Both the position numbers and the translations under genes were made by a program. DNA of 64,000 bases from Paraglaciecola sp030730205 (GTDB taxonomy: Bacteria > Pseudomonadota > Gammaproteobacteria > Enterobacterales > Alteromonadaceae), in the NCBI RefSeq assembly GCF_052119645.1, contig NZ_JBGQOM010000008.1:62001-126000 (forward strand), written 5' to 3'. Under the pieces are notes generated by a model, which searched no databases, was not told the origin of the DNA, and worked only from the letters and a program-made list of their open reading frames with translations. The stretch's first letter is position 1; each line of letters opens with the position of its first letter. Below, piece by piece: positions 51,820-62,382 of this stretch.

Positions 51820-52785
51820 ATGCCTAAATCAATATTTTTAAATATGGTAAAAGATGAGATGTTCAAGCTGCGTTATGCTAAACGAACTATTGAAGCTTAT
51901 TTAAAATGGATCAGTAGTTACATTCACTTTCATCAGAAAAAACACCCTAATTTAATGCACGACTCGGAAGTTGAGGCATTTCTATCTCATTTAGTATTAG
52001 AGCTTGATGTTTCAGCTGCCACACAAACCTCCGCGTTAAATGCCTTGGTGTTTTTGTATCGCGATATCATACGCCGCCCTTTAAACGTAAAACTTAACTT
52101 TGTTAAAAGCTCGAGGCAACAGAAACTGCCAGTTGTGTTAACCACCGATGAAATGCGGCGCTTACTGGCGGTCATAAACGCTCAACATAAATTACCCGTT
52201 TCTATACTATATGCCAGCGGATTACGCTTGATGGAGTGTATGAGGCTGAGAGTGAAAGACATTGATTTTGACTATAAATCCATTCGAATTTGGTATGGTA
52301 AAGGGGGCAAACATCGTGTCGTTACTCTTGCTGATGAACTAGTCCCTGCCCTAAGGCAGCAGATTACGCTTGTGCAACAATATTTGGACGCAGATTTAAT
52401 TAATCCCGATTACTCAGGTGTATATTTACCCCACCGCCTTCGACTAAAATACAAAAAGGCCAACCGTTCATTGGAATGGCAATATTTGTTTGCATCGCGG
52501 CAATTATCAAAAGATCCTGAAGATAAGTCATTACGTCGCCATCATATTGATGAGTCAGCTATTCAAAAGGCTATTCGTTTCGCGGCTAAAAAAGCGAATA
52601 TTGGCAAAACAGTCACACCTCATACCTTGCGCCATTCCTTTGCTACCCATTTGTTGCAATCTGGTGCAGATATTCGCACAGTGCAAGACCAACTCGGGCA
52701 TGCTGATTTGCGTACCACGCAGATTTACACGCATATACTGCAGCGCGGTGGCAACAGTGTGGTGAGCCCCTTGTCGCGTTTGTAG
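51820..52785 (+). CDS. intI: Integron integrase (tyrosine recombinase)
   Basis: A 321-residue tyrosine recombinase. The N-terminal core-binding domain is followed by the catalytic residues Arg136 (SGLRLMECMRL), Lys164, His268-x2-Arg271 (HTLRHSFATHLL), His294 and Tyr303 (TTQIYTHIL). The extra segment specific to integron integrases is present at about 200-245 (VYLPHRLRLKYKKANRSLEWQYLFASRQ..RRHHIDE). It reads away from the cassette array, the normal arrangement. An AAGGA ribosome site lies before the ATG, and expression should be SOS-dependent through the LexA box. Confidence 0.96.
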   Translation: MPKSIFLNMVKDEMFKLRYAKRTIEAYLKWISSYIHFHQKKHPNLMHDSEVEAFLSHLVLELDVSAATQTSALNALVFLYRDIIRRPLNVKLNFVKSSRQQKLPVVLTTDEMRRLLAVINAQHKLPVSILYASGLRLMECMRLRVKDIDFDYKSIRIWYGKGGKHRVVTLADELVPALRQQITLVQQYLDADLINPDYSGVYLPHRLRLKYKKANRSLEWQYLFASRQLSKDPEDKSLRRHHIDESAIQKAIRFAAKKANIGKTVTPHTLRHSFATHLLQSGADIRTVQDQLGHADLRTTQIYTHILQRGGNSVVSPLSRL

Positions 52786-53073
52786 GTAGGCATATTGAGG
52801 CCAAGTAGAAGATCCCTCATCGTTTCACTCCACTGGGGTGACAAATTGAAAAAATAAACGGGATTCAGAGATTAAATACTCAGCTAAAAGAGTAATTTGC
52901 AGCACATAAATGCGTGTTTTGTTTTTAGTTGTTTATTTCAATTTTTGCTGAACAAACAACGCCGTTTCGCGGCAACGGTTGTCGAGAAACAGTCATTACA
53001 AAAGGCTGCACCGCAAAAAATTCACCTTCCTATTACACAAGATCCCGTTTTTACTCGCCACTCGCAGCGAATA

Positions 53074-55032
53074 CTATTTCAACCTTTGAGCTAATCCGCT
53101 GCCCCTGACACATTGTTGTTTGAGGCAAATCTGCAAAGCTTGTTGCTGAGCGTATAGGGTGAAGTTTTGTTTAGCGCGGGTCAATCCTGTGTATAGCAGT
53201 TCACGGCTTAATCCTCTGCCCTTTGACTGTTGATTTATCAGTGGTAAACACAAATGCACTTGTTCAAATTCAGATCCTTGGCTTTTGTGAATTGTCATGG
53301 CGTAAAGGGTGTCGTGAGGCGGAATACGGTTGGGTAAAAAGCCGGATAAGTGGCCCTCTGCCATGTTAAACCATACTTTAGTGAGACTAGGGTTAGCGGG
53401 ATCTGGCATGACAATACCAATATCACCATTAAACAGTTTTAAATTATGGTCGTTGCGGGTCAAAATCACGGGCCGTCCGGCATAAAAATCTTGGCTGGTG
53501 GTAATTAAGCCCTGGGCGCTCAATTCTTGTTGGATGACACGATTAAGTTCCACTACCCCCCAAGGGCCATTGCGCTGAGCACAAAGCACTTGTTGGCGCG
53601 CCAAACACGCAAAGGCCATTTGCAAATTCCCTTGTTTAATTGCACTAAAATAGCTGCGGTAAATCGGCATTAAATTTAATACTAAGGTTTGTAATTGCTC
53701 ATCATAGATGGCCTTAGAAAAAGTCGCCTTAGGTTCAATCCAACTCACATCGGCCATGGTAGACGCTTTAAGCAGTGTAATACTGGGTTGTATTTCACCT
53801 TGATTAATGTGTGTGGCCAATTGGCCTATGCCACTGCTTGCACTAAATCGATGGCTTTTTTGTAACATCACCAAATTATCTTGAATGTGACTCGTTGGCT
53901 GCGCACTGACTTGCTGTTTGCTTATTGGCAGTTGCAGGTCCTGCTGTAACTGCTGTTGCATGGCTGGGCTATATGCAGCTAATCCTGAGTGTTGGGCTTG
54001 ACTGGTGACCGCAGCACAAATATCTGACAACACACTGCCTGCTTCAACTGAGGCTAGCTGGTCTTTATCACCCAACAATATAACTTGTGCCTTACTGGGC
54101 AAAGCGGAAAATAGCTTACTCATTAGTGGTAAATCAACCATTGAGGCCTCGTCCACTACCAGCACATCAAGGTGTAATGGTTGTGTGACGTTGGCTTTAA
54201 AGTAAGGACTAAGCGGTCTAGCGCCCAGTAAACGATGTATGGTTTGGCATTGCTCAGGCAGGTTTTGCTGCAACTCGGCGGGTAATTTTAGTTTAGCTAC
54301 GGCGATAGATTCGGTTAAACGCGCTGCAGCCTTGCCGGTTGGTGCCACTAACTTAATCGACAAGACCTTGTCTTTGGCTCGCGCTAAACCTTGTAATAAT
54401 GCCAATAATTTGGTCACCGTAGTGGTTTTGCCTGTTCCCGGGCCACCCGTGATAAAACTGATCATCTGACGGGCGGCAAGGCAAACTGCTACCTGTTGCC
54501 AATCCAACTCTTGTTGGCTTGCTGTACTAAACAATTGTTTTAATAGTTGGAGCGAGCCTAGCTCATCTACCCCTTTTTGCTGACTGGCTCGGGCCAATAT
54601 TTGCTCAGCCAATTCACCTTCATACAGCCAATAGCGCTGCAGATACAGGCTGTTACCATCTAGCACAATAGGTTTATTACAACTGAGTTTAGCAATACTA
54701 AAAGGCAAGGTGATCACTTCAACCATCGAGCACTGCTGCAAATAGCGTGTTAACTCTGCTTGCTCGGCAAAATAAAAATCAGGCGCAAACACGCCTTGTA
54801 TTTGGCTTAGTTCAATGCAGCTGTGCTGCTCACCTAAACTCGCACTTAAATAAGCGCTTAATAAACTCACATTGAGGTATTGCTCGGGGTGTTGCGCGTC
54901 GAGTCCTTCGGCAATAAAAAGTGCAAAGGCCTTATCGAGCGGCCGCAAAATACCTTGAGTTTGTAGCTTGTCTAGTACGCTTAAAAGTTGGCTACTAGGC
55001 GAATCGCACTGTTCAATAGATTGCTCTACCAT
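53074..55032 (-). CDS. recD: RecBCD subunit RecD
   Basis: A 652-residue RecD, the fast 5'-3' helicase of the RecBCD nuclease. The Walker A GGPGTGKTTTVTKLLA (near residue 195), the Walker B LVVDEASMVDLPL, LLGDKDQLASVEAGSVL and the C-terminal TIHKSQGSEFEQV and LLYTGLTRAK helicase motifs are all present. It is somewhat longer than the E. coli protein (608). Its start overlaps the recB stop by 7 bases; recC-recB-recD order has no ptrA between them. Confidence 0.95.
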   Translation of the reverse strand: MVEQSIEQCDSPSSQLLSVLDKLQTQGILRPLDKAFALFIAEGLDAQHPEQYLNVSLLSAYLSASLGEQHSCIELSQIQGVFAPDFYFAEQAELTRYLQQCSMVEVITLPFSIAKLSCNKPIVLDGNSLYLQRYWLYEGELAEQILARASQQKGVDELGSLQLLKQLFSTASQQELDWQQVAVCLAARQMISFITGGPGTGKTTTVTKLLALLQGLARAKDKVLSIKLVAPTGKAAARLTESIAVAKLKLPAELQQNLPEQCQTIHRLLGARPLSPYFKANVTQPLHLDVLVVDEASMVDLPLMSKLFSALPSKAQVILLGDKDQLASVEAGSVLSDICAAVTSQAQHSGLAAYSPAMQQQLQQDLQLPISKQQVSAQPTSHIQDNLVMLQKSHRFSASSGIGQLATHINQGEIQPSITLLKASTMADVSWIEPKATFSKAIYDEQLQTLVLNLMPIYRSYFSAIKQGNLQMAFACLARQQVLCAQRNGPWGVVELNRVIQQELSAQGLITTSQDFYAGRPVILTRNDHNLKLFNGDIGIVMPDPANPSLTKVWFNMAEGHLSGFLPNRIPPHDTLYAMTIHKSQGSEFEQVHLCLPLINQQSKGRGLSRELLYTGLTRAKQNFTLYAQQQALQICLKQQCVRGSGLAQRLK

Positions 55033-58000
55033 AAGTCAAGCTGTCCTTGGTCTATTTGATCACCTGGCGGCTTAGGTGGCTCAGATTTTGTTGAATGTGT
55101 GGGCACAAAATCGGGTAAGGGCTCACCATTAAACAACGTATCTAAGGCGCAAATAAAGGCTTCATCTGCACGGTAGTAATACACCCCTCTTTGCGGCAAT
55201 TCGCTGTGCATGCCACGCAAAAACAAATAGTACGCCCCACCCATATGGTCTTGATAACGGTAATGTGGCAGCTGTTGTTTTAACCAGCGATGCAAGGCCA
55301 AGGTGTATAAAATAGCTTGTAGGTGATAATCGTGTTCTTGCATTGCCCGCTCTAATGAGGCGAGTTGGTAATGGTCGTAGTCGAGGCCCAAATGATTAGA
55401 TTTATAATCAGCAACGTAGTATTTACCCTCAAAAGCAAAGGTTAAATCGATAAAACCTTTTAACATGCCATTGAGCTGAGCAAACTCGTACTGCCTAATT
55501 GAATGGGGCATAAAATGATTAATCAGTTGATTAAACGCCGCCACTTGCACCTGTTTAAGCGGCATGTAAAATTCCATTTCTACTTTAATCTGTGTGGGTG
55601 CAAGTTGCGATAAACTCAATACTGCACCACTTTGACTGGTGGCAATATTGGCCATTAGCAGGTCGCTAAGCCAATTATATAAGGGCTCTTGCCAATCTTT
55701 CCCAATGGCAAATTTCAGGCTTTGCTCTTTAATCACCTCAGCTAAGGAGTTGGCTTGAGTAAAGTCAATATTCTCTAAAACGCCATGTAAAAACGATCCC
55801 GCATTCGCCCCCTTTTCAAAGGTGAAGGCGTTTAGTTCTCGCTCAGTGGCTGTCATAATTTGCTCTTCTTGCACGGCATCACGCCCTTCATCCATGCCCG
55901 GTATGAGTACCTCAAGATGAGACTGTTGTTGGCTGATAGCCGAGTAACTGGTTAAACGCCATTGCCGTTCAATGGGCTTAGTTAATTGCAGCGCAACAAG
56001 ATCAGCAACAACAGGCTCTGCATCAAAAGTGGGAGGCGAATTGTCTGTTTGCGTGATTAACCTTAGGTCTGGTAAATCAGCGGCATAAAAACTCGAATAA
56101 GTGATACTGCCTTGTTGGCTTGCGTGATGGCTTAGCTGCTGAATATACCTTGCAATGAGCTGGTCGGTTACCTCTACTCCTTGTGGCAATAAAATCGCAC
56201 CTAGAGCAGTTTCTAAAAAGGCCGAACGACGGCGTCTATCATCACTGATGTTATGCCATACACCCAGAGCACAATAATATTCTGCGCGGGTAAGCGCGAC
56301 ATACAACAAACGAACATCTTCTTCTAAGCGCTCTTGTTCTGCCACCTTCATGGCTTTTTCTTGCCCCAAAAAATCCACCAGCAGTTGCCCCTCGTCAGCG
56401 TGAAAAACGGCCGATTGCGCGGATTTGTAACTGTTACCGAAAGGGATAAACACCAAGGGATATTGCAAACCTTTGGAGGCGTGTAAGGTAGAGATTTGCA
56501 CCAAATTGGCATCCGTTTCTAAACGTAACTGCTGTTTGTCGTTTGAGTGATCGGGGTCTTGCAAACATTGGCTGAACCAATGCATTAACTGTCCATGCCC
56601 TTGCACTTCTAAACTACGTTGTTGCAAAAGCTCTAGCACATGCCGTAAATCGGTCACGCGGCGCAAACCATCGCTAAAATGTCTTAGTGCTTTTTGCTCA
56701 ATTCTAAAATGACTAATGACTTTATTCATGGCCATCATCAAGCCGTATTTTTGCCAGTCCTGATGCCAGTGATGAAACAACGCAATGATATTCTGCCACT
56801 CGTTGTCATCATTAAATAAGCTATCTAATTCAAAAGCGCTAATAGCAAAAAGTTCCGTCAAAAGTGCTGTTTTTACTGCTCTGTCATCACCAGGTTGGCT
56901 AAGCGCGCTCAACAGCCTATAACAATCAAGTGCCGTTTGACTGGCAAAGACACTTTTACGGGCTAAAAACACGCTGGCAATATCGAGTTCTTGTAGAGCA
57001 AGTTTAACCAATTGCGCTTCATTGCGATTACGCACCAATACGCAACAGTCACCGGCTCGCACCGCCTTGCCTGCAACCGTGCTGTTTTCCTGCAAAATGG
57101 TGGCAATCTGCCTAGCACAATAGTGCGCCAAGCTTTGCTGCGCTTGCCCTTTTGCAATGGGTTTGTCGTTGTCAGAACACAAGTGCCACAGGTCTAAACT
57201 GGCCTGAGCTTGACCATTAATGAGTAAACCCGTTTCATCTTTTCCGGCTTTTACTGGATAAAATGACAATGCACTTTTTTGGCTTTCTGGCTGCTGATTG
57301 TGCATAAACAGTGTATTAACCGCAGCGATTAGCTGAGGGGTTGAGCGCCAATTGGTATCAAGAGTAAATTGTTGTTGCACGCTAACCTGTTTTTTAGCGT
57401 GCAGGTAAGTAACAATATCCGCACCTCGAAAACCATAAATAGCCTGCTTAGGATCGCCAATCATGATCCAGCACGGGGACTTGGGGCTGTTACTGTCATT
57501 TTGCGCCAATTCAGTCGCGAGTGGCGCCGCAGCTTGCGCGTATATTTGCTGAAAAATACGGTATTGCACCGGGTCGGTATCTTGAAATTCGTCAATCAAC
57601 ACCGCTGGGTATCGCGCACGTAAGGCAGTGGCTAATTCATTGTTTTTGTCCTCTTCGCCATTTTGTGGAACCAAAGCATGGCCAAGATGGGTTAATAAAT
57701 CATCGGGTGAAATTAACTGCAATCGGTTTTTCTGAGTCGCAAGATTGTGCGCTACTTTTACCAAGGCGTCTTGGCAAAATGCGAGTTTGATGCCATCGAG
57801 AACTTGTTGCGCTAATGCAGCTAGGTGTTCAAAACGGCTAAAATCAATATCAGGCAAAGATGCGCCCTTTTTAAGGGCTTTTGCTAAATTAGCTGGGCCA
57901 TACAACAACCAGCCTTCTTTACAAAATGTCGGGTACAATTGGCTACTTTCACAAAAGCGTTGCATGGCTTCAAAGGTTGCAGGTTTACCCACCACAACAT

Positions 58001-58724
58001 TGGCTTTTAACTGGCCTTGCTGCAACAGACTGGCAATATTATTGTCAAGCCACCAGCGTTTTATATCTGCCACTTGTTGACTGTAGTCTTGCTTCAGAGC
58101 CACTACCTCACCGATAGCGATATTCGATTGAGGGGCAGCCTTTCGATTTAATAATGGCTGCAAGGTCATAAGTAATTTATCGGGCTGCGACCAAATTTCT
58201 AACAACAAAGATTGAATGTCTGCTGGTTGAGTAACTATATGAGTGCGCCAATAATCGGCCACCGCCAGTTTTAACCATTCACTTTCGTCCAGTATGAATT
58301 GCTGCTCATACATGGCACCACTTTCAAAAGCATGTTCGGTTAACGCCCGTTGGCAAAAACCATGGATGGTAAAAATCGCTGCTTCATCCATTTGCTTACT
58401 GGCTAGAGCTAAACGTTGCGTAGCCAGCGCGGAATTATCGATTTGTTCATACAGGGCTTGAATAAAACTGTCGTTACTTTCGCCGCGATAAAAATCTAAA
58501 TAGGCACGTTGCAAACGTTGCCGAATCCGCTCTTTTAGCTCTGCTGTGGCTGCATTGGTAAAGGTAACCACTAAAATTTGATCGACATTTAAGGCCTGAC
58601 AATGATGGCCTAATAACTGACGCAAATATAAGTTAACTATCGTGTAGGTTTTGCCCGTACCAGCACTGGCCTCAATAAGTGATGCACCATATAAGGGAAA
58701 TGTTAGGGTGTTAAGTGGCTGCAT
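55026..58724 (-). CDS. recB: RecBCD subunit RecB
   Basis: A 1232-residue RecB, the 3'-5' helicase and nuclease subunit. UvrD-type motifs include ASAGTGKTYTIVNLYLR (Walker A, residues 18-34), DEFQDTDPVQYRIFQ and STLHASKGLQYPLVFIPF. The C-terminal nuclease domain has GFIDLTFAFEGKYYVADYKSNHLG, with the catalytic Asp and Lys in DYK. It shares one base with the recC stop and overlaps recD. Confidence 0.95.
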   Translation of the reverse strand: MQPLNTLTFPLYGASLIEASAGTGKTYTIVNLYLRQLLGHHCQALNVDQILVVTFTNAATAELKERIRQRLQRAYLDFYRGESNDSFIQALYEQIDNSALATQRLALASKQMDEAAIFTIHGFCQRALTEHAFESGAMYEQQFILDESEWLKLAVADYWRTHIVTQPADIQSLLLEIWSQPDKLLMTLQPLLNRKAAPQSNIAIGEVVALKQDYSQQVADIKRWWLDNNIASLLQQGQLKANVVVGKPATFEAMQRFCESSQLYPTFCKEGWLLYGPANLAKALKKGASLPDIDFSRFEHLAALAQQVLDGIKLAFCQDALVKVAHNLATQKNRLQLISPDDLLTHLGHALVPQNGEEDKNNELATALRARYPAVLIDEFQDTDPVQYRIFQQIYAQAAAPLATELAQNDSNSPKSPCWIMIGDPKQAIYGFRGADIVTYLHAKKQVSVQQQFTLDTNWRSTPQLIAAVNTLFMHNQQPESQKSALSFYPVKAGKDETGLLINGQAQASLDLWHLCSDNDKPIAKGQAQQSLAHYCARQIATILQENSTVAGKAVRAGDCCVLVRNRNEAQLVKLALQELDIASVFLARKSVFASQTALDCYRLLSALSQPGDDRAVKTALLTELFAISAFELDSLFNDDNEWQNIIALFHHWHQDWQKYGLMMAMNKVISHFRIEQKALRHFSDGLRRVTDLRHVLELLQQRSLEVQGHGQLMHWFSQCLQDPDHSNDKQQLRLETDANLVQISTLHASKGLQYPLVFIPFGNSYKSAQSAVFHADEGQLLVDFLGQEKAMKVAEQERLEEDVRLLYVALTRAEYYCALGVWHNISDDRRRRSAFLETALGAILLPQGVEVTDQLIARYIQQLSHHASQQGSITYSSFYAADLPDLRLITQTDNSPPTFDAEPVVADLVALQLTKPIERQWRLTSYSAISQQQSHLEVLIPGMDEGRDAVQEEQIMTATERELNAFTFEKGANAGSFLHGVLENIDFTQANSLAEVIKEQSLKFAIGKDWQEPLYNWLSDLLMANIATSQSGAVLSLSQLAPTQIKVEMEFYMPLKQVQVAAFNQLINHFMPHSIRQYEFAQLNGMLKGFIDLTFAFEGKYYVADYKSNHLGLDYDHYQLASLERAMQEHDYHLQAILYTLALHRWLKQQLPHYRYQDHMGGAYYLFLRGMHSELPQRGVYYYRADEAFICALDTLFNGEPLPDFVPTHSTKSEPPKPPGDQIDQGQLDLW

Positions 58725-61700
58725 TAGATATCACTCAATTTTTGCAGGGGTAATAATATTTGCTCGCTGAGTTGGCAAAAGTCTTCAAACACATGCTTAA
58801 GGTCGGGATAAACACGGGCAATGTGTGGCTCGGCCCCCTCGCCTGCAATAAAGCCACCGTCTTGACCGTTAAAGGTATCAAATACTTTTTGTTTATCTTC
58901 ACTGGCTACCCACTGCCACGCCGATTCAGGAAAAAACGGTATCAAGGTTTGCTGGCCTTTAATAAATAAGCCTACAAGCTCGCTTAAACATGTGTGCGCC
59001 TCCGCCTGACTCAGTTTTTGCAGCTCCCAGCTTTTTACTTTTTGCCCCTCTAGTTCAATAAATACTGCACGTTCAATCCCATCATTACCCGCTTGGGCGC
59101 AGATACATAACCAGCTGAGATAGGTGCGTAAACGGTCTTTAGCGCGCAGTTTACCGCTGCGCCATAAAATTAACTGAGGCCCAAATATTTGAGTCACCTG
59201 CCCTTGCAGATTGATGTGTACCGCTTGATGTTGATACTCACAATTAAGCACTAAATCGATGGGCAATAACCGGGCTTTTTGCCCGCCACTTTGCTTTGCC
59301 ATTTCGGTGGCTAAGGCTTGGCTACTGTTAACTATGGTTTCTAAGGCGATAAGACCAGAATATCCGACCGGTAGACGCCCTTCTGCGCGCAACTGCTGAG
59401 CAAAATGCTCAGAGATATCCCGCCTGTCTAGGTGTTGATTTTGCTGCTGTTGAATTAATTCAGCCATTAAACGCTCGTTGAGCTGGTATTTGTCTAAACC
59501 ATCAAAACTAAAGGGCTCGTCATCCAGTAGTTCATCACCTAATCCACTAAAACGACACTGCCAGCGCTGTAAAAAAAAGGCCTTAGTAGGGTTCATAAAA
59601 AACTGTATGAGTTCTTCTAGGTTAATATCCACAGGTATGCCATCAAAACACAAACGCTGCGCTTGCACGCTATAAAAAGCAGGTAAAGGATGGGCATTAA
59701 ATTGGTGTAGCAGTGGTTTTTGCTGGCGAGTGATGGCGACTTGAGCGGCTTGTTCGTTGTAACTTGGCAATCGAGTATTGCCAATAAAATAGTCATCTGC
59801 AAAGGGCTGTAAGCTGTGCTTGGTGATTAAGTGCTGACGCAAATTTTTGGCAGTCTGGGCAGGTACTAAGTGTAGCTCGCCATCAAGCGCATAGCCTTGT
59901 TCACAATATTCAAGTAATTCACTGACTAAAATAGAGGGACTCAACTCGGTGTTATCTTTTTGGCTAGTGCCCAGATAACTGATATAAAGTTGCTCTCGGG
60001 CCGACAATAAGGCCTCTAAAAATAAATAACGATCGTCTAAGCGGCGAGAACGATCACCTCGTTTTGCTTGTGATACCCGCATAAGATCAAAGCCAACTGG
60101 CACGGTTTGGCGCGGATAATCGGCATCATTCATGCCCAGTAAACACACTTTTTTAAAGGGAATACTGCGCATGGGCATCAAGGTACAAAAATTCACGTAA
60201 CCCGCTAAAAAACGCTGACCCACGCCTTTTTCGCTGAGTTGCTGCTCAACTTCTGCCACAAAAACCGCTTGGTCAATTTCGCCTTCGCATTGACTTTGAT
60301 GTTTTGAAATGTGCTCAAGCACCTTACGAAGCTGACTAAGCTCGACTAGCTCTCGCTCGTCACACTCGTACAAGGCATCGATAATGGCTAAAGATTCAGT
60401 GACTTTATCAGCAAGGCTGGCGTGGCGCTGGCAAAAGTCCAGCACCTTGAGCAATTGCTGGGCGAACACATAAAACTTGCCCAGTGCCACGGCTTGCTGA
60501 CCTTCAATATCAGCATAGGGTGACAACAGTTGCTGTTGATAATGCAATAATTGGCTGGCGTCCATGGCATAACCGGCTAACAGACGTTGCAGACCAAACA
60601 ACCAGGTATTTTGCCCTTGCTCGGGCAACTCCCATCGCTTTTTATCGGCGTCATCCCAGCCCCAGCGCACTCCGGCATCGGCTAACCAATGCTGTAATAA
60701 AGTATATTCTTGTTCGTTGAGATCAAATTGACGCATCACGGCCGGTACAGCTAACCACGTCATAACTTCGCTTAAGGTCAAACGGCTTTGTTGCAGTTTC
60801 ATTAACTGCACAAAACTCGTTAACAAGGGGGATTCTTCACTGATATTGCGATCAGAAATACCAAAGGGGATGTAGCGTTGACTTGGCGCTGAGCCAAATA
60901 TGCCTTCAATAAATGGCGCATAAGCGCCCACATCAGGCATCATTACAATTACTTCGCCAGGCTGATTGCGCTCATCTTGGGCAAACCAATCTAAAAGTTG
61001 GTCATGTAATACCTCAAGCTCTCTCACCCGAGAATGACACGCATGAAACTGCACTGAGCGATCACAAGTTGTAATCTGGGTTTTGGGAAAGGCTTCGCCA
61101 TTTCCTAAGAGTTCAATGGGGCTTAAACTGTCGAAACTGTGTCTAAATTGCAGCTCAAAAATCTCTGCTTGAATATGTTCTAACATGCAGCGCGGCTGTG
61201 TTTCGACAAAATAATCATGTTGCACAAAATCAAAGCTCAGCAACATATCTTGGTAATCGCGGCCCAATTTTCCCCAAGAAGCCAAAAGCGGATTGCCCGA
61301 TTGCAAATAATCCGCTTCGCTTTGCTGCCCTTGGCTTTTAATTAACTGTTGTAAGTGTGCCCGTGCCATGGTTTTACCATCCACGATATCGCCCCAATAG
61401 TGCTGGCTGGGATTAAACCAAAAGACAAACACATCTCGGTTGACCGCTAAGGCATCTAATACTTCAAGCTGTTGCTGCGGCATGGCCGACAAACCAAAGA
61501 CAAACAAGGGCTTTTGCTGATCACCATCAGGTGCTTGTGCAGACAATGTGCTGAGTAGTTGTTGGTGCAAGTTGGCTCGATGATAACGAGACTCACCTAG
61601 CGCCACACTGTATCGACACATCGCGCGCCATAATATGCCTTGCCAGGGGTGCAAAGTTTCATCAGGCCCCGCATATTCTTGCTTGGGATGCTCAGTTTGC

Positions 61701-62179
61701 CCTAAGCCGTCAACTGTATCCGCCGCCTCCCACGCCAATATCCATTCCGGGCGATAGACTAAGTACTGATCGTAAATATCGGCAATTTTATGGGCTAATT
61801 GATATTGCTTTAGCAGCGGCGCATTCGCTAAATAATTGGCAATCGAACTAAATTCAGTATGGTGCAACATCGAGGGCAACAAGCTCATCAGCTTCCAAGT
61901 CATGTTGGGCTTGGTAAAAGCACTTTGCTCGGGTAAGTGTTTAATGTTTTGGCGATACAATTCCCAAATAAAACTCGAGGGCAAAGGAAACTCAACATTG
62001 GCGGCAATACCGCGCTTTTGTGCAATTTGTATTTTTAACCACTGCGACATACCCGGGCTTTGTACCAAGATTGTGTCAGGTACAAATAGCGATTCAGGGG
62101 AACGGTGTTGTTGACTCAAACAGTCAATCAAACTGTCAGCCAGCATTTCCATTTTATTTGACTGAACAAGGTGCAACAT
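58724..62179 (-). CDS. recC: RecBCD subunit RecC
   Basis: A 1151-residue RecC, which splits the duplex and recognises Chi. Family blocks: DTILVQSPGMSQWLKIQIAQKRGIAANVEFPLPSSFIWELY, PEWILAWEA, LPMRSIPFKKVCLLGMNDADYPRQ and RRLDDRYLFLEALLSAREQLYISYLG. It is the first gene of the recCBD operon and is divergent from xthA. Confidence 0.94.
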   Translation of the reverse strand: MLHLVQSNKMEMLADSLIDCLSQQHRSPESLFVPDTILVQSPGMSQWLKIQIAQKRGIAANVEFPLPSSFIWELYRQNIKHLPEQSAFTKPNMTWKLMSLLPSMLHHTEFSSIANYLANAPLLKQYQLAHKIADIYDQYLVYRPEWILAWEAADTVDGLGQTEHPKQEYAGPDETLHPWQGILWRAMCRYSVALGESRYHRANLHQQLLSTLSAQAPDGDQQKPLFVFGLSAMPQQQLEVLDALAVNRDVFVFWFNPSQHYWGDIVDGKTMARAHLQQLIKSQGQQSEADYLQSGNPLLASWGKLGRDYQDMLLSFDFVQHDYFVETQPRCMLEHIQAEIFELQFRHSFDSLSPIELLGNGEAFPKTQITTCDRSVQFHACHSRVRELEVLHDQLLDWFAQDERNQPGEVIVMMPDVGAYAPFIEGIFGSAPSQRYIPFGISDRNISEESPLLTSFVQLMKLQQSRLTLSEVMTWLAVPAVMRQFDLNEQEYTLLQHWLADAGVRWGWDDADKKRWELPEQGQNTWLFGLQRLLAGYAMDASQLLHYQQQLLSPYADIEGQQAVALGKFYVFAQQLLKVLDFCQRHASLADKVTESLAIIDALYECDERELVELSQLRKVLEHISKHQSQCEGEIDQAVFVAEVEQQLSEKGVGQRFLAGYVNFCTLMPMRSIPFKKVCLLGMNDADYPRQTVPVGFDLMRVSQAKRGDRSRRLDDRYLFLEALLSAREQLYISYLGTSQKDNTELSPSILVSELLEYCEQGYALDGELHLVPAQTAKNLRQHLITKHSLQPFADDYFIGNTRLPSYNEQAAQVAITRQQKPLLHQFNAHPLPAFYSVQAQRLCFDGIPVDINLEELIQFFMNPTKAFFLQRWQCRFSGLGDELLDDEPFSFDGLDKYQLNERLMAELIQQQQNQHLDRRDISEHFAQQLRAEGRLPVGYSGLIALETIVNSSQALATEMAKQSGGQKARLLPIDLVLNCEYQHQAVHINLQGQVTQIFGPQLILWRSGKLRAKDRLRTYLSWLCICAQAGNDGIERAVFIELEGQKVKSWELQKLSQAEAHTCLSELVGLFIKGQQTLIPFFPESAWQWVASEDKQKVFDTFNGQDGGFIAGEGAEPHIARVYPDLKHVFEDFCQLSEQILLPLQKLSDI

Positions 62180-62382
62180 AAGCGTATTAGGTCTTTTATT
62201 GTTTTGCTTAGTGTAACAAAGTTACTGATTTTGAAATCAATTTTCTTTCATTTTATGCATAAACAGGCGTGTATAAAATGCCGCTAAGCACTTAAATTAT
62301 TTCAGCTCACCTTGAGATTTTGCTATCATGCTGGCCATTCACGCCTCGTGCGTTGGTCAGTTAACGTTAATTAGGTAAGGCA

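Larger units (their letters stand above)
37543..52785. mobile_element. Chromosomal integron with about 26 cassettes
   Basis: The platform consists of intI (51820-52785), a LexA-controlled promoter, an attI region at about 51593-51770 and a leftward array of cassettes to 37543. Each cassette is a minus-strand ORF, or an ORF-less segment, followed by an attC bounded by an AAC-type and a GTT-type core. Counted from attI there are 26 cassettes, 20 with an ORF and 6 without. One attC is split by an insertion sequence. Resident chromosomal genes (lnt-GNAT and recD) flank the unit, so it is sedentary rather than plasmid-borne. Confidence 0.93.

Noticed and set aside
52897..53094. 65-codon frame between intI and recD on the plus strand
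   Set aside because: No ribosome site, no recognised feature, and it overlaps the recD 3' end.
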